Source of the DNA: Scolanthus callimorphus
Lineage: Eukaryota; Cnidaria; Anthozoa; Actiniaria; Edwardsiidae
NCBI GenBank assembly: GCA_033964015.1
Contig: JAWWUD010000108.1
Coordinates: 310,001-374,000 of the forward strand
DNA length: 64,000 bases
Direction: 5' to 3'
In this document: positions 21,603 to 32,900 of the stretch, in pieces
Layout: the number at the start of each line of letters is the position of its first letter
How positions within the stretch are numbered: position 1 is the first letter of the stretch
Made by a program: the position numbers and the translations under genes
Notes under the pieces: generated by a model
Database searches by the model: none
Seen by the model: only the letters and a program-made list of their open reading frames with translations
What the model was told of the DNA's origin: nothing

Positions 21603-21717
21603 TATTTCCCGACTTTATTAAGAATACATAACCGCAAATATGTACACAGAAAATAGCATTTCATCGGTGCAGCTTTTATCATTTAAGATATTTATGAGGT
21701 GATGACTGATGTTTCAA

Positions 21718-21838
21718 GGCTGGTTTCCATATAGTCGTATCTGTCTCATCAGTCAACCGTGAAACAAAAGAATAATTCCAATTTCTATTGTTTCATGGTC
21801 GACTGATGAGACAGATACGACTATATGGAAACCAGCCT
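21718..21838. mobile_element. Hairpin MITE, copy 1
   Basis: A near-perfect palindrome of about 121 bp: the arm beginning GGCTGGTTTCCATATAGTCG reads back as its complement, with a short AT loop. A second copy is at 40134-40256. Confidence 0.9.
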
Positions 21839-22499
21839 AAAAGACAAAAAGTACTATGGTCGCTTACGAGAGCTTAAAAACAATAGAAAATATCTGTTGG
21901 TGATTTGAAATTGTGGTCGCTAACGGAGCTGGTCGCATCGATAAGGCGGTCGCTTACGAGAGCTTGAAATAACGGAGTTTATGTGACATTTCAAACGGGG
22001 TTTCGGGAAAATGGTCGTTATGGCAGGGGCACCCAACGAGACAATACCGTAAAACAGCTCAGAATGCCATTATAAGTCGTTATTGAGCATACAAATGACT
22101 GTAAACTGGGTATTTTTAATCCCTACAAATTTTATATCTGTTCGGATTTCTTAGCTGAAAGTTTTGGGTTGCGAAAATTTTAGGGATTGAAATCAAGTCT
22201 TCCGAAAATGCTAGGGGAAAAACTCTATCCGAAAATTTTAGGTGACCTTTTTAACGGCAAAATCCCCTAAAAATTAGTAAAATTTAACCTTTTTGTGCAA
22301 TTCGAAAAAATTCAGGGGATCTTATGATCTATATGCGAAAGTTAAAGCTTCAAATTCTGAAGCGAAAGTCTCAGGTCTCGTAGCGCCATCCGAACAGATA
22401 TTTTACCTAAAATTATCGTTGGGTGCCCCTGTTATGGGAGCTGGTCGCTTACTGCTTACGAGAGCGGTCGCACGGAGAGCTTCGACTGTATAGTAACTT

Positions 22500-23270
22500 A
22501 TAAGTACTTTAGAATCGATACTTTAAGGCGTAAAAAGCGAGAGGTTGATAAATGTATTACATATAAAGGACTGGAACACGGCGATTTGGCGTTATATGAC
22601 CTTATGTGAAATACGAGATCTTTTACATGCCGAAATCTCTCAAATTTGGCTAATAAGTAACCCGTTCAGCAGTTTCGATCACAAATAGCATGCGCTCGTT
22701 TACAGTAACTTATTAAAAATAGCAGGGTTCGATAGAGAATTTATTGAACTTTCCGTAGCTACCAAACGTGGTGTATTTCGATAATGTTTTGTGGTAGTTT
22801 TGTGGAATCTCCGCAAAGGGATCCACTAGTGCGGTATCGTGCGGTACAAAGGGATCCAGGCTAATCTAATAAGAAAACGGCTTTGAAGACAGTTTGAAAA
22901 GACTTGAATGTTGAAGGCTGCTGGTATGATGTCTGCAAAACATTTAGGTAAGAAGCTGTATCAATTGAACATATTAGAGGAGGAAATTTCAATTTTTAGA
23001 CGGCTTGCGTGTTTTCCCTCACGGACTATAATGCATTCTGGTGCAACGAAGCATGACGACCGCGCTGTACACACAAAATATACCATATTTTTTCCTCGTT
23101 TCATATCTTTGAGGAGGCTAACAAGGATTTGCTTCCTTTATATCATTAAATGTTGCAGAAAATTGTGATATCTTTCTGTTTTCGGGGGTATTATGAACAT
23201 TTGAGCCTAATAGCAATTTGCAAGGGCCTCTGGTCTATTAGGCTGGGGTCTAAATCGCCGTGGAAACTCA
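22500..23270. other. Stretch without recognised features
   Basis: Only short, unconvincing ORFs and AT-rich sequence were seen, with a small GGGATCCA duplication near 22820-22855. Confidence 0.6.
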
Positions 23271-23607
23271 GGCCCTGTCCACACTAACGCATTTTCAGAA
23301 GTATTCCGTTTTCAAACTTATACGGATTCGCAGCGTTTTTATTTGATGTTGGCGTATGCAGGGCAGTTTCAAATTAATTGTACAGTTACGTACAGTTGAC
23401 GTTATCGTTTTCATTTTTATCCGGATTCGAACGTCCACACTATTAAAACGATATGTATACGGATTCGTTTTTATTCACTTTCGAGGGCGTTTTCAAACTT
23501 ATACGGATTTGATGAAAACGATCAGCGTGTTAGCGTGGTCGGAAGGCCTAAACGTATCAAAAAGTACACGGATTCAAACGAAAACGCGTTAGTGTGGACG
23601 GGGTCTC
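23271..23607. mobile_element. MITE, CCGTCCACACTA family, copy 1
   Basis: Inverted termini TGTCCACACTAACGCATTTT and AACGCGTTAGTGTGGACGGG, with internal TTTTCAAACTTATACGGATT repeats. A relative is at 46042-46471. Confidence 0.75.
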
Positions 23608-24235
23608 AAACGCGTGCCGAGAAATTGTGTCGGTCCAAAAATGACCCGACGAAAATTTGCTTAACCCGATAACATTTTCCTGAAAACCCGGTGGGAATCT
23701 AGACTTCGTCGGGTCTGTTACAGAGGGGTGTCGTTAGTACCTTAAGATGGCCCGCGGGTAATTATTTAAAAAAATACTTTCATTTTGAAATCATGTTTTA
23801 AGCCCCTTCGAAACATCCAACCGTATGTACGAAACGCGCTCAAACTTACACAGGTGGGTTACTAACTGTTATTTTCCGTTGCAATAACGCGGGAGAGTTT
23901 AGAATGATGTATTTGGCTCCCATGAGTAAAATTTGTGTGAACTTGAATAATTTGGCGATAATTTGTATCTCTACAAAGCATGTTCCTGTCGCATCGCGTT
24001 CGCCTGACGCATTTGAGTACGTCCAGGATGAATGGGGAAGGATTGGACTATCGTATGGTGAGTATTGATTTTTTACCTCAATAATTTTTAATTTGAGCTA
24101 CTGTTACATATTCATAAGCTCAACATTTTTGGGTTATAAATTTTTTACATAGATGCAGGTCCCAATTCGGCAATACGTTTGTCAGATGAGAGTTCAATTA
24201 ACAATGATCACATACACGCAGAATGTAGTGGTTCA

Positions 24236-24358
24236 GGGGCGTAGCCAGGGAGGTCCAGGGGGGGCCCGCCCCCCCCCCCTTTCTCGGAAATGTTCCCATA
24301 CATTTACTGTATTTGCTGGAGAAAATTTAAGCATTTTCGTCCCATGTTTTCACTATCC

Positions 24359-24389
<31 letters not shown>

Positions 24390-24412
24390 TCAGAAATTCC
24401 TGGCTACGCCGC
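24236..24412. mobile_element. MITE of the GGCGTAGCCAGG family, full length
   Basis: Inverted termini GGCGTAGCCAGG and CCTGGCTACGCC, with long C runs. It shares ATACATTTACTGTA with the copy at 11108-11250 (inverted). Confidence 0.85.
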
Positions 24413-24489
24413 TGTGGTTTGCAACTCTAGTTTTTTTAGTAGAGTCTGTTAAGGGAAAAAATAGGTAAAATCGTGCACTTGTGCGTAAA

Positions 24490-25320
24490 GGCGCCAAATT
24501 TGGACCAAATGTTCCTTAGGTGAAATAAATCAGTTTTCGGGAGGGGTGCCATCATTTCGACCAAGGGGGTTAGGGTAGGGGCAATTTTGTCTATTTCCTA
24601 ATTTCCCAATATTTCCTTGGTATTAAAGGGTTATAGATAAACAAGACCATGACATTCTTCCTGTATGGTGCCCTTCACTTTGGACTAGGTGGGGGTGCAA
24701 CAAATGTCCGGCAAGGGGGGAAGGGGCAGTTTCGGGTCACATTTTCGTGCTACCCTCATAGATCATGATTTCATCGTACAATCACAAAATTCGACATAAA
24801 TGTTCCTTAGGTAACATTTAACAGTTTTCGGAAGGGGTGCCACAATTTCGGCCCAATGGGGGGAGGGTAGGGAGAATTTTGTCCATCACCTGATTTACCC
24901 TATATTTCAGTGGTATTAAAGAGTTATCAATAGACAAATCCACGGTAATTCTTCATGAATGGTCCCCTTCATATTTGACTAGATGGGGTGCTACAAACAT
25001 TTGAAAAGGGGGAGGGGTGAGTAATGGATGAATTTACATGCTATGCGCTTTTTAATTGCAATTTGATTGTACAGTTACCAAATCAGACATGAATGTTCCT
25101 CAGGCAACATCTAAAAGGTTTTGGAAGGGGTGCCACAATTTCAGGCCAAGGGGGGGGGGAGGGTAGGGACAATTTTGTACTTTACCTGATTATCCCTATG
25201 TTTCAGCAGTATTAAAGAGTTCTTGATAAACAACACCATGTCGATTCTTCATGAATGGTCCCCTGCACATTTGACTAGATGGGGGTGCTACAAACATTTG
25301 TTGAGGGGGAGAGGCGGGGA
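24490..25320. repeat. Three diverged tandem copies of about 291 bp
   Basis: ATGTTCCTTAGGT-type anchors occur near 24508, 24800 and 25091, each followed by GGGGTGCCA, AATTTTGT and TATTAAAG blocks. No conserved ORF was seen. Confidence 0.8.
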
Positions 25321-25654
25321 TAAAAGTGCGTCACGATTCAAAACGAGGCGGCTATAACCGCTGTCATTTATAATTACAGGCTCGTATTTTGGAACATAAA
25401 ATTTTAATGGCGGACGAAAAAACCGTACTTTTCGCAGACGTTTTTCCTTGTATTCCGGGCAGAATGTTTCACTAAAATCCACTCAGCAAGAATGTATTGT
25501 GGATAATTAAAGTACTAGGCCGGAAAAAATGGTAGAAAAAGAAGTCAAATTTTGGTCATACTAGCACTTTAATATTCTCGATTCTTTTTCTAATTCTCTC
25601 AACGTTTTGCACCACTTTCCCTGTAGTGTGGCCTCGTTTGCTCGACTGTAACCT

Positions 25655-26040
25655 TTATTGAAGTAGGCATGCAGGATGCAGAGATTTGCAGCAAGTGGCG
25701 TAATTAACTCAGCCCTTGTATCATCGGTAAAAATAAAGAGTAACCTTTATTGAATTAGGCATACAGATGCAGCGATTTGCAGCAAGTGGCGTAACTATAA
25801 CTCAGCCCTTGTATCATCGGTAAAAATAAAGAGTAAAAATGCATTCATTGGCTCAGCGAGAGTCGCAGTGACGCCAGACATTGAAGAACGAACAAAATAA
25901 AGCATTCGGCTCAACTTTATCTTTATTTCATTTTTGTAAAGAGTTTATAAAATTCGGCCGTAGCGTATCAAACGTGGTTGACAAACTCATTGACGCTCTG
26001 CTCGTTTTTATAATGCAAATAAATAAGTTATTGAAACTAA
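25655..26040. repeat. Duplicated block, copy 2, distal part, with 92-bp tandem duplication
   Basis: This is the counterpart of about 2700-3000. A two-copy tandem duplication (about 25645-25835) shares CAGCCCTTGTATCATCGGTA. A minus-strand TATA-like TTATAAAAAC lies near 26015. Confidence 0.6.
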
Positions 26041-26400
26041 GTGTTTGAATTCGACCACTGAGAAATATCGTAATTCGCACGTGTTAAAATTTACTGCCCT
26101 AGACAAACGATAGCATATGGACTACAATAAATAAACATCAATAATTATTAATTAGTCCTCTTTCTATGCTAATTTCAATCTCGTCCTCAGGGCCATCGGT
26201 CTTCTAGCTAGTGGAAGGCTCTGGGGAAATCCATATGTGGCAGACCTAGATACTAGGACTTCCGGTTTAATGAGCGCGTCTAAATTGTGACAAATAAAAC
26301 GGCAAATGCCATGATCACATCGTTGCTGTCACGTAACACACCAAACGCCCAGTTGTGCGATCAACTGCGGCAATCCGTGCAAACGTACTCAGTGTTCAGG

Positions 26401-26908
26401 TCAAACCACCGTTTCTCTAGAGGTCACAGATGTTAAATTGCGTGACGCATGTTGCGTGACATCCGTGTCATTTATTAGATCAACATATTTCCCATAATCC
26501 TCCCGGGGCTGATCTTCGTCAAGTCCTATCCCACTCTCGACACCCGCTGAGCTCTCGCTATTTGTCCGTTTCTCTGCCCCTATCACGTGACCAGGCAGAA
26601 AACGATTGTCCACGTGATCATTGACGTAGCCGTGCACGTGACTCGTCACGTGACCCGCACGTAACGTAGGTTGGTCGTCGGGTTCACAGTAAGGTGATTC
26701 ATCGGTCACGTGATTGTCGACATAGTTGTACACGTGTTTTGTCACGTAACCTGTACGTGGCGTTGGCTGGTCACTAGGTTCATAGTAAGGTGAATCCTCA
26801 TAACGAAGATGATGATTTTCCAGGAAGTCAGCTGGTACCGGTGGTAAAGGTGACTCCTTGATCTCGTCATCGGTCATGTCTGCACCCGAGTGATGATTCT
26901 GGTTTAAC
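26401..26908 (-). CDS. RTK-A exon 15: C-terminal tail with tyrosine repeats
   Basis: The acceptor is ..cttgtccag, phase 2. It encodes [16 protein letters not shown], two related blocks beginning [13 protein letters not shown] and [27 protein letters not shown] and KYVDLIND, then stop. The SPLP and ESGI motifs also occur in the RTK-B tail. Confidence 0.85.
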
Positions 26909-29900
26909 CTGGACAAGAAGACAACAAGAGAAACGTTTGGAGTTTGTTCATCAATATCCCTCATTTACAGATATGTCGCGCGCACGTGCGTTACGAGGAA
27001 GGAGGAAATTGTATTATCACACAGGAGAGAAAGGAAACTACAAACAAACAAAGGAAGAAAGGATGACGCAATTTGCTGCCGCGCAGTTTACAATCATGAG
27101 GGCTGTTTTACAGTATATGTAGTGCCTCCGAGAGCCAGGTCATGCACCGCGAGACAATCCCCTACTCTTACGAAGAGTGCAGTGGGTTCTTTAGCGTCCA
27201 CCTTCAACAGGGATAGAAGGGCAGGGATGGCAGACGGGACTTCGCTTTATCTCAAATGAAAGACTTTGAAAACTCGAGTGATACCAAGTTTCAAATCATT
27301 ATGAACCAGTCTCGATCACGTCTCGAACAGAAAGAGAATTGTCCTCTGCCGGAGCCGGTAATCGATCCTGCCCTGCTCCTAGCCCTAGGCCGATCGGATC
27401 AGAGCGGTGAGAGCCCCAGGACCTTGACACAGAGCCAGTCATGCAACCAGGGCATATTTTGGCTTGACCTGCCCTTGTGTATTACTTTTGGTGCCAAAAC
27501 AGAGCCATGTACACAGGATAAGGCCTGTCCAGATTCAATTTAATGAGGCGCTCTGCCACTCGCTTTGTCACTAACTTGTATGTAAGTTTTAAAAGCCAAG
27601 ACTGCAAATCAAAAATAAAATGAGACAAACTATATATATCAACCATTCTCATTTTACCTGGAATTCTCAGAACCAAAGACGTCCTCAGGTTCCAAGTAGT
27701 CTTTCGGTTGCTCGTCAGCAAGACGCTGATGTAAGCGTCATCATCTTCGCTTGTCTCCTGTAGAAAGTACCAGACAACGAATATTATATAACCTGAGTAA
27801 ACATAACTATAGTACTTCATCGCACTCAGAGCTGTTAGACGAGAGGGTTTGCCTTTCCCTGCGAGCAGAGGTTTCTTTCTGTCAGTCTTTTATTAGCTAG
27901 CAAAGTTGCTCTCGTGTCTGGTATCTCGCATGGTTGTCTTGATCAATGCAACCACGCGAAATAACCTTGTACTCTCTATCCAGGTACGTGGCTATACGCG
28001 AAGACGTGACCTGCTTTACACGGCATAGAAGCGCAGTTGCGTGACACTAACTACGAGGAAGCATACCGTGATCATTTTCTTCTCTAAAATTCTCTCCAGT
28101 CGCCGGACAAGCTCTGCAAAGTTTGGCCTGTGTTCGGGTTTGTGTGACCAGCAGTCACGCATTATGGCGTAGATCTCTGTAGGGCAGTCACGCGGCTGGG
28201 CCATTCGCTTGCCCGCAATGATATAGTCCAAGAGCTGCTCCAAGGGAATGCCGGGATACGGCTTACCGCCAAGTGTTAGGATCTCCCAGAGAACAATACC
28301 AAACGCCCAACTGCATTATAGATAATTAGAAAATAACACCTATGTTGTATTGTGAATGTGCGCATTCTGATTGGTTAAAAAGCGTGTTTGTAAGAGACCT
28401 GAGAAACACGATTGTCACGCAACGCTGTCGCGCGTGTGTATGTTATTTTCTAAAAGCAATAAAAGTACTTTCCGCGTGCTCTCTGCTTTCTTACAAACAC
28501 GAGGGGGATGTTGGGAGAACTGATCAAAACTTGAAAGACACTCGCCTAAGGAACAGATATATGTGAGTGCATTCACGTGGTCCAAGGAACATAATCTTTT
28601 CTGGAATGTGGAATGGATGCAGAGGGGATCGGGCTTTGTCATGAATGTAGAATACGCGCTGAGAGCTGAGGAATTCGTAGTTTGTTGTCATTCAAATCTC
28701 CGTAAATCTGGAACGAGGTTTATGAAGAGAATTGCCGACATGCCATATTTGCAAAACTTCCTTTTAGGAAATCCCCCTTACCTTACCTCCCTCCCCCCCC
28801 AAAAAAAAAGTTCAAGATACTAGAGTATCAAGTATTATAGCAGTGCACGTGAATGAGCTGCGCCTCCTCATTCCGTACAAGAAGACAAAAAAGAAAACAG
28901 AAAAAGCAGCCAAACTAAACAGTGATTTCATCCTCCGTGGCACGTACTTTTATTTACTCATGGCTTAGAGCCAATCAGAATTCGAGAAAAAAACGCGCGC
29001 ATTGAGGTAAAACCAATGACTTACACGTCTGTTTTAGTGGTGTACTCTCTGTCGAATAGTGCTTCCGGTGCCATCCACTTGATTGGCAGGAGCCCCGAGC
29101 CTTTCTTCACGTACAGGTCTGTTTTATAGATATCGCGTGCGAGTCCAAAGTCCCCGATCTTCATGGCGAATCCCTCGTCCACCAGGATGTTACGAGCGGC
29201 GAGGTCGCGATGAATACACTACGCATGAGAGAAATGTTTAGCGACTGGTGGTTAAGGGTCACCCCATTTGGTGTACTGGGCCTTTTTGCCCAAAACAATT
29301 CTAACCTTGGCTTGCAATGTACCCGGAGTAAACATTCTCGTACCCAGAGCTCCCCGGCTCGTCTGCTCGCAGGGGAGGCTCTGGTGACATCCATTTAAGG
29401 ACCTTTGCTGATTGGCTGTTTTGAACGTTGGTGCATGCGCAGAAAGATCTTTCTCTCAGCGGCTCTGTATCAAATCTCGCGCATGCGTCAGTGGCTGTCA
29501 CCAGAGCCTCCCCCGCGAGGTTACGAGCCGGGGAGCTCTGGGTAAGAGAATGCGGAGTAAATGGACGATTCCAGCTATAACGCATGCGCGCGTTTCATGT
29601 CGGTAAACGTGGGACATTTGTCGGACAAACTGTTAAAAAAGCGCGCATTCTGGTAGTTGTGGGACATGGCTTGGGCATTTTTGAATAAAGAAGAGCGCGC
29701 GCACTTATGGCTGGAATCGTCCATTTGTTTGAAATGTGAGCTATTACGATTTACTGGTATATGTACGTTATAAAAGATCATTATCTTGTCTTACAGTGCC
29801 TGAGCGAAGATCGCTTTGTAGAGGCCATAGCATCATTGTCTTGTCTAACAGTGCCTGAGCGAAGATCGTATCAGTGAGAAACACTGATGTCCATTCTCGC

Positions 29901-32900
29901 GTGGTAAAGATCTACTTGACCCGACGTTATGCATTTTTTCCGTCGCTAATAGCAAAACGTTACCCTCTCATTACTACAAACCCTGCAGTGTATCGACCGT
30001 GTGGCTTGGTGAATCAACTGTCACTAATACAACTTATCCAAATAACGTCAAGAGAAATCGCCAATGACTTAATTATTTTGAACTATCTTACCTTCTTGGA
30101 AGTTAAGAAATCCATTCCTTTCGCTATCTGATACGCGTCTACTATCTGGTCCGCAAGCGTGAACTCTGTCTTATTATTGTTATAAGCAGTCTTTATCCAT
30201 GTGGGATTATAGATGTCTCTGCGCGTGCGCAAGAAATTCAGTAGGTTCCCGTGCTTGGCGTACTCCATGATGAGCATAAGGTCCTTGCCGCGTGTGCACG
30301 CCCTAGCAAGTTGATGATGTTCTTGTGTTCACCAAGATGGATCATTATCTTAAGCTCGGAAGCAAGGTCCTTGTATTCGCTCTCTGTGGCGTTCTCTGTA
30401 GGATTAAAAGCGATGAGGCTTAAGATTGCAGTGAGGTAAGCTCATAGAAAAATCCGGGCTGCCGTATAGAACACAGTTAAGTGTTCGTGCTATTGCAGAT
30501 TCCGTTGAGCAAATGCTTCATTGTTGTTGTTGTTGTTGTCGTTATTGTCGTCGCTCAACGTAATCTTGCATATATGATCTTCATTGCTGTCGTCATCGTC
30601 ATTTCTACTTAACTACGAAATCGGCCTAGTGGCCCGATCGCTTGAAACAAGGGAGTGACAGAGCAAAGATAACAGGGGAACGACAGGGGAGCGACAGGGG
30701 AACGACAGGGGAGCGACAGGGGAGCGACAGGGGAGCGACAGGGGAGCGACAGGGGAGCGACAGGGGACCGACAGGGGACCGACAGGGGACCGACAGGGAC
30801 CGACAGGGGACCGACAGGGGACCGACAGGGGACCGACAGGGGACCGACAGGGGACCGACAGGGGACCGACAGGGGACCGACAGGGGACCGACAGGGGAGC
30901 GACAGAGGGAAGAGGAAGGGGTCTGAGGCATCACATCACGTACCTTTGAGCATTTTGACGGCAACCGTTGTTCTCGTGTACTGAAAACCCTGCGAGTCTA
31001 GATATAGTCGGTTGGAACTCAGGCGCCGGCGGATCCGTGATCGTCGCTTGTACGCCTCGGACGTCTTATCTCTAGCAGAAAGAGACAAGATACCCACGGC
31101 CTCGGCTTTCATAACTCGCCCGAACGCGCCAGAACCCAGCTCTTCCTGTAGCAAGAGCCGCTCCGCAGGGAACTCCCAATCCTTGTCATATGGGAGCTCC
31201 GCACTTTGATCAAGAAGGCTTCGGTCTGGGTCGATCTGAAACGAGGGGAAAGTCAAACTTTCGAGAAGGATGCAAAAGAAGTTCCAGATTCTCAAATAAA
31301 CCCTTATAAAATTGAAACTACCGACTGCCAAGTTTCCACTTTGCCATAGGAAAATTGGATGACCATTACTATATGTCTGTGTGTAGATTAGATGTCTAGA
31401 GTCTCCAAGTTTCACTCGTTTTCTTAACCTCGTCCCAAGGGTCTTCTCGGTCGTTTTCAAAATGGCGGTTGACTCTGGAGAAGACCCTGGGGGAGGCTGA
31501 GTCGCATGACCGTTTCGAAACAAAGGACAAACCTCGTTCCCTCGCCTCAAGCAGTGGTCATGTGAATCAGCCTCCCCCAGGGTCTTCCAGAGTCAACCGC
31601 CATTTTGAAAAACGCCATCTTGAAAATTACCCACAAGACCCTGGGGACGACGTTGTCGTTTTCTGATACGCTCAGCCGACGCCCTGAGCCCTGAATTTTT
31701 ATAGATAAAAGAGTGAAACCAACAACCATCGTGTAATGGTCGGCGCCATTTCGTTTCTTTATCGGCCAAAAGGCTTGGTGATGAAATTGGAAAGACCACA
31801 GGCAGCCCAAGCAGATTCGTAAAAAAGTGCTAGCACGCGAAGACATCCGACAGTTAAGCCAGCTAGTAGGCTATGTTTTACTGTTTATTGTTGTTGTTGT
31901 TTATCCAGGAGTTCTCACGTGTTTTACCTTGTAATTTGGATCTCCTTCGTGCAAGTATTTGAGCGTCTTGTACTCCTCAATAATATTCTTGTGTTTTATG
32001 TGAAGCACACAGCAGACCAGTACTATACCATAAGTAATAGTCCCATGCCTCCTCCAATACTGGCACCCAATATGGTTACCAGCTTGTCTGGGTCACGGGT
32101 AGTGGAAATGGGCCGCTCTGAAACAGCATATTGAGTTTATTTGAAGTTTATTTGTGATAGCAGTTACTGTGAAAAAAAAACAGGACCATACTTCCAGACA
32201 AAGAGCTGAAGCGTCGTATGGCGACCGTACGGTTCTTACGCCCACGCCAGAGATTTCGGCCCTGACAGTCGCTATCCTGTGTGTTAGTTGCTCTAGCGAC
32301 TCGTACCTAAGGGTGAGGAAACGCCCGGCCACCAGACCATAGATAGACGCCCCTTGTGTGAGAAGTGAACAACTAACATTCGACTACATGCGCCAACATA
32401 TTTATAGGTCTGATTGGTCATCGACTTATTCCATGTGGGACACCCGTTATGATGATTCCGCGACTTTGACCGAGAATTGACACAGTTTATAGTCACTTTT
32501 GGATTCGACAATGTTAACCACCATTATAAAATGTGTTTGGGGGTGAATAAATGCTTGTCGTTCGTTTTTCGATCTGTTTATGTATACGCATGCGCAAACA
32601 GACGTCACCAGTAATTTGTCTTTTCTTTGGAATTTTGCGTCGTACTCGCGATATCAACAAAACCCGTTCTGTAATGCTGTCTTATGAGTCTCTGGGTCTT
32701 TCGCCTATGATAATACAACTGAAGATGGCATTATACTTTGTGTTGTAATTCTGTTGTCATTGTAAATAGGCGAAGAAGTGTAGGGAGAAAAGGCAGCCGA
32801 AAATTCAGGCTTCGTAAAAGTAGGCTTGTTTGGCAAACATACTCAAAAGGGGAAACATCTATCAAAAGAGTTTTTACAGCCAGCGGCGAGCATTTATATT

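Larger units (their letters stand above)
21211..22492. mobile_element. Non-autonomous DNA element with ACAGTCGAAGCTCTCGTAAG ends
   Basis: ACAGTCGAAGCTCTCGTAAG near 21213 is matched at the right end by GAGAGCTTCGACTGTATAG near 22475. Internal repeats of GGTCGCTTACGAGAGC occur near 21270, 21340, 21857 and 21950. Two other elements are nested inside. No transposase was recognised. Confidence 0.65.

Noticed and set aside
30626..30964. Repetitive ORFs (GDRQGTDR type and its complement)
   Set aside because: Translations of the 12-bp minisatellite.
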